64,000 nt of DNA from Phyllobacterium chamaecytisi (GTDB lineage Bacteria; Pseudomonadota; Alphaproteobacteria; Rhizobiales; Rhizobiaceae): positions 62,001 to 126,000 of the forward strand of contig NZ_JAIQWW010000007.1 of NCBI RefSeq assembly GCF_020164455.1, read 5' to 3'. Positions within the stretch are counted from its first letter, which is position 1; every line of letters begins with the position of its first letter. Below, one piece after another: positions 8,896 through 16,620 of this stretch. A program made the position numbers and the translations under genes. The notes beneath the pieces are model-generated. The model was not told the DNA's origin and did no database searches. It saw nothing but the letters and a program-made list of their open reading frames with translations.

Positions 8896-9501
8896 TCAGA
8901 GATCCTCAATCTCGCGGCGGACCCTCTTCAGGATTTCGCGCAACTGCTCCGCTTTTTCTGTTGTCAGCGATCCACTACGAAGTTTCGAGCGAAGCGCGAA
9001 ACTCAATGCATGCATCTCTTCACCCAGAGCAGCACCGTGTATCTCGCCTGAAGCGCTGTCGAGCTGGCCGTTGATCTTGTCCAACTCCGCCCGGTTCTCG
9101 TCGAGATAGGCAAGCCCCTGATCTGTGATAGTATAGAGCCGCTTGTTGCCCGTTATGGTGGAAGTGACAAGATCGGTCTCTTCCATCATCTGCAACATCG
9201 GGTAGATCGCACCGGCACTCGGGGTATAGGCGCCCTGAAATCTTGCCTCCAGCGCCTTGATAACGTCGTAGCCGTGACGTGGTTCTTCCGCGATTAAGCC
9301 GAGAACTACAAGACGCAATGCGCCTGGATCAAACATACGCGGACCGCGCCCTCCAAAAGGACCGCCTCGATGCCGCCCGAACGGACCGCCGCGTCCGCGT
9401 CCGCCAAAGCGACCGCCTCCCTCCTGCGAACCTGACATTGCCTCAACGCGCGACCAGTGATCGCCGCCGTAGTTGTGGTGATTTCTACAATGACCGTACA
9501 T
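8896..9501 (-). CDS. PadR-family transcriptional regulator with His/Cys/Gly-rich N-terminus
   Basis: The winged-helix PadR core is recognised from LVVLGLIAEEPRHGYDVIKAL and PSAGAIYPML, followed by helices typical of PadR dimerisation. Before the core lies an unusual ~50-residue tail. It starts MYGHCRNHHNYGGDHW and continues with Gly/Arg-rich repeats, a pattern that could bind metal. The longest frame starts at 9528, but ATG 9501 has an AGGAG Shine-Dalgarno 8 nt upstream and is chosen. Two near-identical palindromes upstream suggest autorepression. The effector is unknown. Confidence 0.88.
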   Translation of the reverse strand: MYGHCRNHHNYGGDHWSRVEAMSGSQEGGGRFGGRGRGGPFGRHRGGPFGGRGPRMFDPGALRLVVLGLIAEEPRHGYDVIKALEARFQGAYTPSAGAIYPMLQMMEETDLVTSTITGNKRLYTITDQGLAYLDENRAELDKINGQLDSASGEIHGAALGEEMHALSFALRSKLRSGSLTTEKAEQLREILKRVRREIEDL

Positions 9502-9543
9502 AAAATATCTCCTAGTTATATCTTTCATACGTTATATCTACAC

Positions 9544-9580
9544 AAAGATATGTCTTTAAGCAAGTCAAAGATATATCTTT
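9544..9580. promoter_or_regulatory. Tandem palindromic operators for the PadR-type regulator
   Basis: AAAGATATGTCTTT (9544-9557) and AAAGATATATCTTT (9567-9580) share the same 14-bp frame with centres 23 bp apart. The second is a perfect palindrome. A further TATATCTTT half-site lies nearer the gene (9518-9526). Placement upstream of a PadR gene suggests autoregulation. Confidence 0.65.
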
Positions 9581-9641
9581 TAGCGAGAGTCCAGCCTAAA
9601 CGTATGATTTGGCTTTTATATTTCTTTATTGGAGATGTACG

Positions 9642-10334
9642 TCAGCCCTTCGCAAAGGCCTTCATATGAAAACGCATCTGCGGTGCGCTGTAAGCATACT
9701 CGTGTCCCACAGGACAGGCACGGCGCGCCAAACAACCGCCGTTCATGCACTCGTTCCCCTCTCCGGAAGCAAGATGAGAACGACAACGGACGACATTGTA
9801 TCCGTCACCGGCAAAAGCATTCACTGGGCAAGCCGAAAGGCATGGCTTGTCCTGGCAATCGTCGCAGGGATGACGTTGCGGACCACCGCTAGCAAAATCG
9901 AGCGCGCGATCGAATAGCAGCGCCCCGCGAAAGGCCTGCCAAAGCCCGTATTGTGGATGGATCAGTATTCCGAGTGGAGAAGGGCGCAGTCCCTCGGCGC
10001 GCATCGCCCATTGTTGAAACGGCAGATAGGGCCGATCGGAGGGAAACACGGCTATTGCACCGAATTTCATTGCAACGGCACTCAGAACATCCTTGGACCA
10101 TTGATCGAGCGGATCCTGGGAATCCGCGTGGTCTTGCCACCACCGCGTGAAATGCGGCCAAATGGCCGACCCGAAGTGGCCAACCAAGACAACACTTCGA
10201 AAATGCCCCCCTCGAATCAAGGGCGAAGGAGCGTTCTCTTCGTCGAAAACGAAACCGCCGCGCGGGACCAAACCATATGGCTCCAGCGCGGCGGCGATTT
10301 GATTGGGGATCAGGTTTTCACGATCATCCTGCAT
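9642..10334 (-). CDS. Small QueG-like protein with two [4Fe-4S] clusters
   Basis: This 230-residue protein carries eight cysteines in two ferredoxin-like sets: C157, C160, C165, C169 (pattern CxxCxxxxCxxxCP) and C184, C196, C201, C207 ending in ACPVG. The arrangement resembles the C-terminal di-cluster domain of epoxyqueuosine reductase QueG, but the protein is shorter and lacks much of the QueG N-terminal domain. It begins 79 nt after the MttB-like gene on the same strand, with AAGGG before the ATG. A role as an electron donor for the corrinoid or an associated flavoprotein is plausible but inferred. It is unlikely to be the housekeeping QueG. Confidence 0.75.
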   Translation of the reverse strand: MQDDRENLIPNQIAAALEPYGLVPRGGFVFDEENAPSPLIRGGHFRSVVLVGHFGSAIWPHFTRWWQDHADSQDPLDQWSKDVLSAVAMKFGAIAVFPSDRPYLPFQQWAMRAEGLRPSPLGILIHPQYGLWQAFRGALLFDRALDFASGGPQRHPCDDCQDKPCLSACPVNAFAGDGYNVVRCRSHLASGEGNECMNGGCLARRACPVGHEYAYSAPQMRFHMKAFAKG

Positions 10335-10413
10335 CTGAACCCTTTACAGCAGAGGCCCAGACTTCCTGGTGGATCAGATCGGCCACTTTAGCCCGGCCGT
10401 CTTCGGGCTTCTT

Positions 10414-12000
10414 TCACGTGAAAGCGTCGGGCATGGACGCCTTTTTCTTGGCGATGAACTCCTTAAGAGAATCGTCGATGGCCGGGTCGAGATAAGGCGC
10501 CTCGTATGTCTCCAGCCAGCGGCGAGCAAGTTCGTTGGCGCGCTGATCCGCACGTTTTTCGCCTTCGGCGAGCCATTGCTCGTACGAATTGTTATCTGCA
10601 ATATTCGAACGATAGAATGCCGTTTGGAAGTTCGCCTGCGTGTGGTCGCAACCAAGATAGTGGCTACCAGGACCAACTTGCCGGATAGCATCCATTGCCT
10701 GACCGTTCTCGGAGAGGTCGACGCCTTGGGCGATCTTCTGGGCCATGCCGAGCTGATCGATATCCATCATGAATTTTTCATAGGAAGATACCAGTCCCCC
10801 TTCGAGCCAGCCCGCCCCATGCAGCACGAAATTCGTGCCCGCAAGAAGCGTCGAATTCAATGTATTCGCGCTCTCATAAGCTGCCTGAGCATCGGAAACC
10901 TTGGAAGCACAGAGCGAACCACCGGTGCGGAAAGGCAATCCGCAGCGGCGTGCCAGCTGCGCGGCACCGTAGGAAACCAACGAGGGTTCGGGCGTACCAA
11001 AGGTCGGCGCACCTGATTGCATGGAGATCGACGACGCGAACGTGCCGAAAATCACAGGGGCGCCCGGACGGATCAGCTGAGTGAAAGACGCACCCGCAAG
11101 AACCTCAGCCAGGACCTGTGTGAGCGTACCTGCCACCGTAACCGGGCTCATGGCGCCGGCAAGAATGAACGGCGTGACGATGCAAGCCTGATTGTTACGT
11201 GCATAGACCTTCAATGCGCCCAACATCGTTTCGTCAAATACCATGGGAGAATTCGCATTGATCAGGCTGGTCAAAACAGTGTTTTGATCGAGATAGTCCT
11301 CGCCAAAGACCAGCTTGCACATGGAGATCGTATCTTCGGCACGTTCGGGTGCGGTGACAGATCCCATGAAAGGCTTGTCGGAATATTTGATATGCGCATA
11401 CACCATATCGAGATGGCGTTTGTTGACGGGCACATCGACCGGTTCGCATACCGTACCGCCGGAATGATGAATAGACGGCGCCATGTAAGCCAGCTTGACG
11501 AAATTATTGAAGTCTTCAATCGTCGCGTAGCGGCGAACGCCCTCGAGATCGCGAACGAAAGGCGGCCCATAGACCGGTGCAAAAACGGTAGCATCGCCGC
11601 CAATCTGGACGGAGCGCTCCGGATTGCGCGCATGTTGCGTGTAGATCGGCGGAGCAGTCTTCAGCAGAGAACGCGGCAAACCCTTGGGGAAATGCACCCG
11701 CTCGCCCTTGACGTCGGCACCCGCTTCTTTCCATAGCGTCAGTGCTTCCGCGTCGTCGCGGAACTCGATGCCAATCTCTTCAAGCACCGTATCGGCGTTC
11801 GCCTCAATTATCGCCAAACCTTCTTCGTCCAACACTTCGAACGTTCGTATCTTGCGCGTAATATAAGTCAGCGACTTACCAGGACCGCCACCCGAACGCG
11901 CGGCACGACGTGCAGCTGCACCCGCGCCAGCGCCGCGGCCGCGACGTCCACTGCTTGTCTCTGCTTCTGCAGGTGCATCGACTGACGTTTCCTCAACCAT
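10414..12000 (-). CDS. MttB-superfamily corrinoid methyltransferase (non-pyrrolysine type), copy 2
   Basis: This 528-residue paralogue of the protein at 765-2345 shares the barrel motifs VTPFILAGAMSPVT, SGAPTFGTPE and HGAGWLEGGL. No in-frame amber codon is present. The N-terminal 45 residues are rich in Arg, Gly and Ala, an extension also seen in copy 1. A GAGGAG Shine-Dalgarno precedes ATG 12000. It is divergent from the corrinoid-protein gene across a 243-bp shared control region, so the two probably respond to the same signal. The likely role is methyl transfer from a quaternary amine to the corrinoid protein. The two copies differ enough that different substrates are possible. Confidence 0.9.
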   Translation of the reverse strand: MVEETSVDAPAEAETSSGRRGRGAGAGAAARRAARSGGGPGKSLTYITRKIRTFEVLDEEGLAIIEANADTVLEEIGIEFRDDAEALTLWKEAGADVKGERVHFPKGLPRSLLKTAPPIYTQHARNPERSVQIGGDATVFAPVYGPPFVRDLEGVRRYATIEDFNNFVKLAYMAPSIHHSGGTVCEPVDVPVNKRHLDMVYAHIKYSDKPFMGSVTAPERAEDTISMCKLVFGEDYLDQNTVLTSLINANSPMVFDETMLGALKVYARNNQACIVTPFILAGAMSPVTVAGTLTQVLAEVLAGASFTQLIRPGAPVIFGTFASSISMQSGAPTFGTPEPSLVSYGAAQLARRCGLPFRTGGSLCASKVSDAQAAYESANTLNSTLLAGTNFVLHGAGWLEGGLVSSYEKFMMDIDQLGMAQKIAQGVDLSENGQAMDAIRQVGPGSHYLGCDHTQANFQTAFYRSNIADNNSYEQWLAEGEKRADQRANELARRWLETYEAPYLDPAIDDSLKEFIAKKKASMPDAFT

Positions 12001-12181
12001 TTTCTGTCTCCTCAGCGCTTCACAAGCGCAGACTTCTTCTTAAGCAGGTCAAATCTAAACGTGGCACCAGCGAGAGCGTTTCCGTGTGCGGCACCGGGTG
12101 GCGCATCGGAGACAAACTGCCGGTCGTTTTCGTCATTTACTAGGTCGCATTTAAGCGATGCGTTTTCAGCAACTTGCCCGA

Positions 12182-12223
12182 TATGTTAAAGAAACACCAG
12201 TTATGTTAGTGACATTGCATAAC
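12182..12223. promoter_or_regulatory. Direct and inverted repeats upstream of the corrinoid-protein gene
   Basis: TATGTTA occurs at 12182-12188 and 12202-12208, 20 bp apart, the same face of the helix. GTTATG (12200-12205) and CATAAC (12218-12223) form a 6-bp inverted repeat. The site is 20-60 bp before the corrinoid-protein start, in the divergent region shared with the MttB gene. It is a candidate activator or repressor site; no regulator is assigned. Confidence 0.4.
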
Positions 12224-12243
12224 GCTTGAGAGGAAGCATAAAA

Positions 12244-12942
12244 ATGGCCGATGATGAAATCATTCTTTCGGAGCTTTCTGACGATGAACTCGTCGAGCAA
12301 ATGCATGACGATCTTTATGACGGCCTGAAGGAAGAAATCGAGGAAGGCACCAACATTCTGCTTGAACGCGGTTGGGTGCCCTACAAGGTTCTGACCGAAG
12401 CCTTGGTCGAGGGCATGCGCATCGTTGGCGAAGACTTCCGGGACGGCATTCTCTTCGTACCTGAAGTGCTGCTCTCAGCCAACGCGATGAAGGCCGGCAT
12501 GTTTATCCTACGCCCTCTCCTTGCTGCAACCGGGGCACCGAAGCAGGGCAAGCTCGTCATCGGGACCGTCAAAGGCGACATTCATGACATCGGAAAAAAT
12601 CTGGTCGGCATGATGATGGAAGGTGCCGGCTTCGATGTCATCGACCTTGGTATCAACAATCCGGTCGAAAAGTATCTGGCGGCAATCGAAGAACATCAGC
12701 CCGACATTCTTGGCATGTCGGCACTACTCACGACCACCATGCCCTACATGAAAGTCGTCATCGACACGATGAAGGAAAAGGGCATCCGCGACGACTATAT
12801 CGTGCTCGTGGGTGGTGCACCTCTCAACGAAGAGTTCGGCAAGGCCGTCGGCGCGGACGCCTATTGCCGCGATGCGGCGGTTGCTGTTGAGACCGCCAAA
12901 GCCTACATGAAACGCAAACACAATCAGCTTTCGGGAGCTTGA
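12244..12942 (+). CDS. Cobalamin-binding corrinoid protein of methyltransferase system (MtbC/MtgC-like)
   Basis: This 232-residue protein has the two-domain form of methyltransferase corrinoid proteins. An N-terminal helical cap (about residues 15-95) is followed by a Rossmann-like B12-binding domain. The lower-ligand motif DxHxxG is present as D112-x-H114-x-x-G117, and the later GMSALLTTTM and LVGGAP loops match the family. It would carry the methyl group between the MttB-like enzymes and the methyl-THF enzyme at 16621-17583. An in-frame TTG lies at 12226, but ATG 12244 follows GAGAGGAAG with good spacing and is chosen. It is the only corrinoid protein in the window, so both MttB paralogues may share it. 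Confidence 0.93.
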   Translation: MADDEIILSELSDDELVEQMHDDLYDGLKEEIEEGTNILLERGWVPYKVLTEALVEGMRIVGEDFRDGILFVPEVLLSANAMKAGMFILRPLLAATGAPKQGKLVIGTVKGDIHDIGKNLVGMMMEGAGFDVIDLGINNPVEKYLAAIEEHQPDILGMSALLTTTMPYMKVVIDTMKEKGIRDDYIVLVGGAPLNEEFGKAVGADAYCRDAAVAVETAKAYMKRKHNQLSGA

Positions 12943-13031
12943 TGGCGTGCAAAACGGCCGCATGAGCATGCGACCGTTTTGTTAGCAAGAAATCAATAAA
13001 CGGCTGAGGCCCAGACGGCCCTAAGCGTTAA

Positions 13032-13187
13032 TTAATTGGCTGACTTTGCCACGCGATGACCAGCGCTCTGGGTCGCATTGACCGTATTGGCCGTATCTTG
13101 ACCCATGCCGCGAATCGTATTGGCACAGCCGGCAAGTGCGACGACTGCAAGTACAGCGGCAATCGGAGCGATATGTGATAGTTTCAT
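13032..13187 (-). CDS. Small entericidin-like lipoprotein
   Basis: This 51-residue protein starts MKLSHIAPIAAVLAVVALAGC, a lipoprotein signal with lipobox LAGC, and the mature part NTIRGMGQDTANTVNATQ resembles entericidin A/B family proteins. The chosen ATG at 13187 has GGAGAT 7 nt upstream; the longer frame back to 13379 is not supported. It would be anchored in the outer membrane. It is on the opposite strand to the flanking methyl-transfer genes and seems an independent insertion between them. Confidence 0.85.
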   Translation of the reverse strand: MKLSHIAPIAAVLAVVALAGCANTIRGMGQDTANTVNATQSAGHRVAKSAN

Positions 13188-13257
13188 GGACGGTATCTCC
13201 CGTTCTGCTAAAATTAAATCCAACGCTGGAACAACGCGATAGAGCAAGATCAGTTCC

Positions 13258-13884
13258 ATGAATGCAAGCCGAAAGTCGACGAAGTCACCAGAGATCGTGC
13301 GGGTCATTGCTTGCGGGATGATTGCGCGCGAAATCCTCGCGATACGCGAACAATTTGGCCTCGAGCATATTGATCTCAAGTGCCTCCCCGCGATTTATCA
13401 TCACTATCCGGATAAGATTGCGCCATCGGTAGATCGCGCAATCGTCAAAGCCAAGGCAGAAGGCATAACACGCATATTTGTCGGCTATGCCGACTGCGGT
13501 ACGGGTGGCATGCTTGACCGCGTCTGTGAGAAACATGGCGTCGAACGTATCGCCGGCCCGCATTGCTTTTCATTCTATGCCGGCAACGAAGCCTTCTCCT
13601 CACAGTGGGACGACGACATGACATCGTTTTTCATGACGGATTTCCTCGCCCGCCATTTCGAAGCGTTCATGGTCAAACCGCTGGGACTGGATCGGCACCC
13701 GGAACTGCGCGACATGTATTTTGGCAACTACACCAAGATGATCTACATGGCGCAGACTGATGATCCTAAGTTGAGCGCGAAGGCCGAACGAGCGGCAGCT
13801 TTTCTTGGCCTCGCCTACGAACGGCGCCTGACGGGTTATGGTGATCTCGTTCCCGCCTTGACCTCGGCTGCGGCTCCCGATTAG
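13258..13884 (+). CDS. DUF1638-family protein
   Basis: This 208-residue protein matches DUF1638 (pfam PF07796, from memory), with motifs RVIACGMIAREI, YADCGTGGML and GPHCFSFYAG. The biochemical role is not known. DUF1638 proteins are found near MttB-type and corrinoid genes in methanogens and in proteobacteria, and here the gene lies between the corrinoid-protein gene and the MetF-like gene. Conserved Cys in ACG, DCGTGG and HCF could bind metal or cofactor. A part in corrinoid or methyl-carrier handling is inferred from neighbourhood only. Confidence 0.82.
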   Translation: MNASRKSTKSPEIVRVIACGMIAREILAIREQFGLEHIDLKCLPAIYHHYPDKIAPSVDRAIVKAKAEGITRIFVGYADCGTGGMLDRVCEKHGVERIAGPHCFSFYAGNEAFSSQWDDDMTSFFMTDFLARHFEAFMVKPLGLDRHPELRDMYFGNYTKMIYMAQTDDPKLSAKAERAAAFLGLAYERRLTGYGDLVPALTSAAAPD

Positions 13885-13966
13885 ATTCTCTTCCTGATCG
13901 CCATCAGATGAACGACTTCTTCGTCTGTATGCCTGAATACCAAATCGAAACAGGTATCAATTCATT

Positions 13967-14545
13967 ATGCTTCGCGCTGGATTCGCCACGATTATCCTTA
14001 TTGCTTGCACAACTGTCGCCCAAGCAGATGGTGCGATAACGCGGATTATCACAAAGCCTGATCAAGCGAAGCTCGACAAGTATGAAGAGACGATGGGCAC
14101 GGCTGTCGATGAAGCAAAAGAAGGCGGCACTCCAACCGACATAAAATGGCTGGAGGAAATCCTGGCCAAGCCCCACCTGTCCTTCAGTGAAGATTTTGAC
14201 ATGACTGGCGAATGGAAATGCCGAACGGCAAAGCTTGGCAACGAACCGCCGCTGGTAATCTATAGCTGGTTCAAATGCCGTGTCACGGACGATGGGTCAG
14301 GCTGGATGCTGGAAAAGACTAGCGGTTCACAACGCACGAAGGGACGCTTTTATACAGAGAGCGACAACCGCCTGACCTATCTTGGTGTCGGCTTTGTCGC
14401 GGGTGAAAAGCCCAGGAATTATGGCGCAGGTCCCGACGTTGATCAGGTAGGATACGCATACCGCACAGCGAAAAATGAGTTTCGAATTGAGTTTCCAGCT
14501 CCGGCTCGCGAATCTGTCATGGATATCCTCGAACTGAAACGTTGA
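13967..14545 (+). CDS. Exported DUF4893-like protein
   Basis: The 192-residue product starts with a signal peptide (MLRAGFATIILIACTTVAQA) and continues with a mature part of about 170 residues containing GEWKCRTAKLG and SQRTKGRFYTES. I recall this as the DUF4893 family, but the match is from memory. The protein would be periplasmic. No clear Shine-Dalgarno precedes ATG 13967. It shares the strand of the methyl-transfer genes, but nothing in it suggests a catalytic role there. Confidence 0.6.
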   Translation: MLRAGFATIILIACTTVAQADGAITRIITKPDQAKLDKYEETMGTAVDEAKEGGTPTDIKWLEEILAKPHLSFSEDFDMTGEWKCRTAKLGNEPPLVIYSWFKCRVTDDGSGWMLEKTSGSQRTKGRFYTESDNRLTYLGVGFVAGEKPRNYGAGPDVDQVGYAYRTAKNEFRIEFPAPARESVMDILELKR

Positions 14546-14615
14546 GGTGTATTCGTCATTGCAATGTCACCAACCTCGCGCCATATGCGTCAAAAATGCA
14601 AACAAAGATGAGAAA

Positions 14616-15287
14616 ATGGCCGCAATCGACGCAGAAGACAAAAGCAAGCCAAACCGTGTCCCTGTACGTTTGACGCCAGACAATGACCCGCGCCCGCTAT
14701 CGCAAGTCTTCCGGGATTTGTCGCTTTCTGCAACAGCCCCGGTATCTTTCGATGAACTCGAAGAAGCCTTTACAGATCGCAGTTTTGCCGCGCTCCTCAC
14801 ATTTTTTGCCATTTTGAATCTTATCCCGCTACCGCCAGGTACCGGGGTCATCACCGGAATTCCACTTGTGCTCGTTTCGGTACAAATGGTGATGGGGCGT
14901 GAATCCGTTTGGCTTCCAAGTTTCATGCGAACGAAAACCATTTCGCCAGACCGGTTCCGTTTGATATCGGCCAAAGTCGTTCCGTGGCTGGAATGGCTGG
15001 AGAAGTTTATCCGGCCGCGCAATTGGCCGTTTGGCCGCAAACAGGGTGATCGCTGGCTCGGTGCTTTCACCACCATTCTTGGTCTGTCAGTGGTTCTGCC
15101 AATGCCGCTATCCAACTGGCTGCCCGCTTTCGCTACTGCGATTATCGGCATCGCACTTTGTGAGCGTGACGGCAGATTGATGTTGGGCGGACTGATACTC
15201 GGTGTCGTCTCGATCGGCATTGTCACTGGCTTTGCCTTCGTTGCCGCAAATGTGCTTGCCTATGCCGCAACCTTCTGGCCTTTCTGA
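14616..15287 (+). CDS. ExoD-family membrane protein
   Basis: This 223-residue protein matches the ExoD family (exopolysaccharide synthesis-associated). It has the pattern LIPLPPGTGVITGIPLVLVSVQM and several hydrophobic segments in the second half. ExoD was linked to exopolysaccharide production and alkaline tolerance in rhizobia, but its mechanism is unknown. The longest frame begins at 14547; ATG 14616 after GATGAG gives the usual family length. It is likely in the inner membrane. Its placement among methyl-transfer genes may be incidental. Confidence 0.83.
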   Translation: MAAIDAEDKSKPNRVPVRLTPDNDPRPLSQVFRDLSLSATAPVSFDELEEAFTDRSFAALLTFFAILNLIPLPPGTGVITGIPLVLVSVQMVMGRESVWLPSFMRTKTISPDRFRLISAKVVPWLEWLEKFIRPRNWPFGRKQGDRWLGAFTTILGLSVVLPMPLSNWLPAFATAIIGIALCERDGRLMLGGLILGVVSIGIVTGFAFVAANVLAYAATFWPF

Positions 15288-15409
15288 ACCAAATCCCTGT
15301 CGCAAAAACACCAATGATGCACGTCGCATTTGAGTGCGCACGCGTCGTGAGATAGCAAGCTTAGCCCCTGATTTTCCGGCAAAAGGGTCGTCATCGGAGG
15401 ATGAATTGC

Positions 15410-15712
15410 ATGGCTGATCTCATTGTCGTTTATTGGCGGGATATTCCCGCTCAAGTGACCGTCAAAAAGGGACGCCAGGCAGCCAAGCGCGAGCTTCCGA
15501 TTCGTTTCACCGAGGCCATCGACATGTGTGCGATGCGCATTGGTGCGAAAGATTCCGATGCCTATCTGGCGGAATGGCGCCGCGGCACTCCGGTGCCTGT
15601 GAGTGATGATCTGGAGACCGAGGCGGATAGCGCCCTCGCCCGTATTGACAATGAATATGATCGGGAACGCCTTGTGGCGCTCGTAAAGGCAGGTGGACAT
15701 GAGCATTCATGA
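15410..15712 (+). CDS. Small 'virulence factor' domain protein linked to MetF-like gene
   Basis: The 100-residue protein starts MADLIVVYWRDIPAQVTVK and resembles the small pfam family named Virulence_fact (PF13769, from memory). Its function is unknown. GGAGG ends 9 nt before ATG 15410, so that start is preferred to ATG 15401, which abuts the Shine-Dalgarno. Its end overlaps the MetF-like gene by 14 nt, which indicates translational coupling. The tight coupling suggests a subunit or partner of the methylene-THF reductase-like enzyme. The 'virulence' label has no basis in this context. Confidence 0.85.
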   Translation: MADLIVVYWRDIPAQVTVKKGRQAAKRELPIRFTEAIDMCAMRIGAKDSDAYLAEWRRGTPVPVSDDLETEADSALARIDNEYDRERLVALVKAGGHEHS

Positions 15713-16610
15713 ATTCAAAGCGAAGTCGCAGCAGGATCAGATGACCAAGATCGCAGCATCCATTGAAGTCGCGGCTCGCCAGGCTATCGAATCCCAGGAT
15801 TTGCCGGGGCTGTTCCCCACAGGCACCCGGGTCTACATCACCGATATGGGGACGGACAGCGTCGATACGCTGACGGCGGCTGCAAAGCGGGTTTATGATC
15901 TTGGCTACAAGCCGGTCCCGCATTTCGCTTCACGCCGTCTGTCGACCAAAGCAGCGCTCGAAACCCGCATCCGCCGAGCCGCGCAAGAAGCCGGTGTGAC
16001 CGACGTTCTCGTCATTGGTGGCGGCCTCGAGCGTCAGGCCGGTGAGTTCTCCTCGACGATGGAAGTGTTGGAGACTGGTTTCTTCGACAAATACGGCATC
16101 ACCGAAATGGGCGTTGCCGGCCATCCCGAAGGCAGCCCGGAGTTTTCCGAGGCCGTCGCGATTGAAGCGCTGCGTTTGAAGAAAGGCTTCGGCGAACGTA
16201 CTGGTGCCAAGCTGCGCGTCGTTACCCAGTTCGGTTTCGATGCCGACCGCTTCATTCGCTATTCGGAATCGCTGCGCCAGCATGGCGTCGAACTTCCCGT
16301 GCATCTCGGCGTTGCTGGCCCTGCCAAGATTACGACGCTGATCAAATATGCAGCCATGTGCGGTGTCGGCAATTCGATCAGCTTCCTGAAGAAGAATGCC
16401 CTGTCGCTGACAGCGCTCGCCACAAGCCACTCACCGGAGGGTGTTGTCGGCCCCATCGAGCAGCACGTTTTGGCTAACCCGACATCTGCAATCAAGCAAA
16501 TTCATATCTTCCCGTTCGGTGGATTGAAGAAGTCGTCTGAATGGCTTGTCGATCGCGGCTCATGGAATTTGAATACCGCACACTATTCTGCAAACGCAGT
16601 CGCGAATTAA
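15699..16610 (+). CDS. MetF-like methylenetetrahydrofolate reductase family protein
   Basis: This 303-residue TIM-barrel protein is a divergent member of the methylenetetrahydrofolate reductase family. Recognisable parts are FPTGTRVYITDMG, VTDVLVIGGG, GVAGHPEGSPEF, RVVTQFGFDADRF and HLGVAGPAK. It is one of a set, with the methyl-THF:corrinoid enzyme immediately downstream. The likely direction is oxidation of methyl-THF to methylene-THF, which would carry methyl groups from quaternary amines into one-carbon metabolism. The ATG at 15699 overlaps the previous gene by 14 nt; an in-frame GTG at 15693 is less likely. It may also work as a normal methionine-pathway MetF. Confidence 0.87.
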   Translation: MSIHEFKAKSQQDQMTKIAASIEVAARQAIESQDLPGLFPTGTRVYITDMGTDSVDTLTAAAKRVYDLGYKPVPHFASRRLSTKAALETRIRRAAQEAGVTDVLVIGGGLERQAGEFSSTMEVLETGFFDKYGITEMGVAGHPEGSPEFSEAVAIEALRLKKGFGERTGAKLRVVTQFGFDADRFIRYSESLRQHGVELPVHLGVAGPAKITTLIKYAAMCGVGNSISFLKKNALSLTALATSHSPEGVVGPIEQHVLANPTSAIKQIHIFPFGGLKKSSEWLVDRGSWNLNTAHYSANAVAN

Positions 16611-16620
16611 GGATCCTTGA

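Noticed and set aside
12001-12243. Possible cobalamin riboswitch before the corrinoid genes
   Set aside because: The B12 box was looked for and not found on either strand.
13032-13379. Long 115-residue version of the lipoprotein
   Set aside because: The first 64 residues lack a signal pattern; the ATG at 13187 has the Shine-Dalgarno and lipobox at the right distance.
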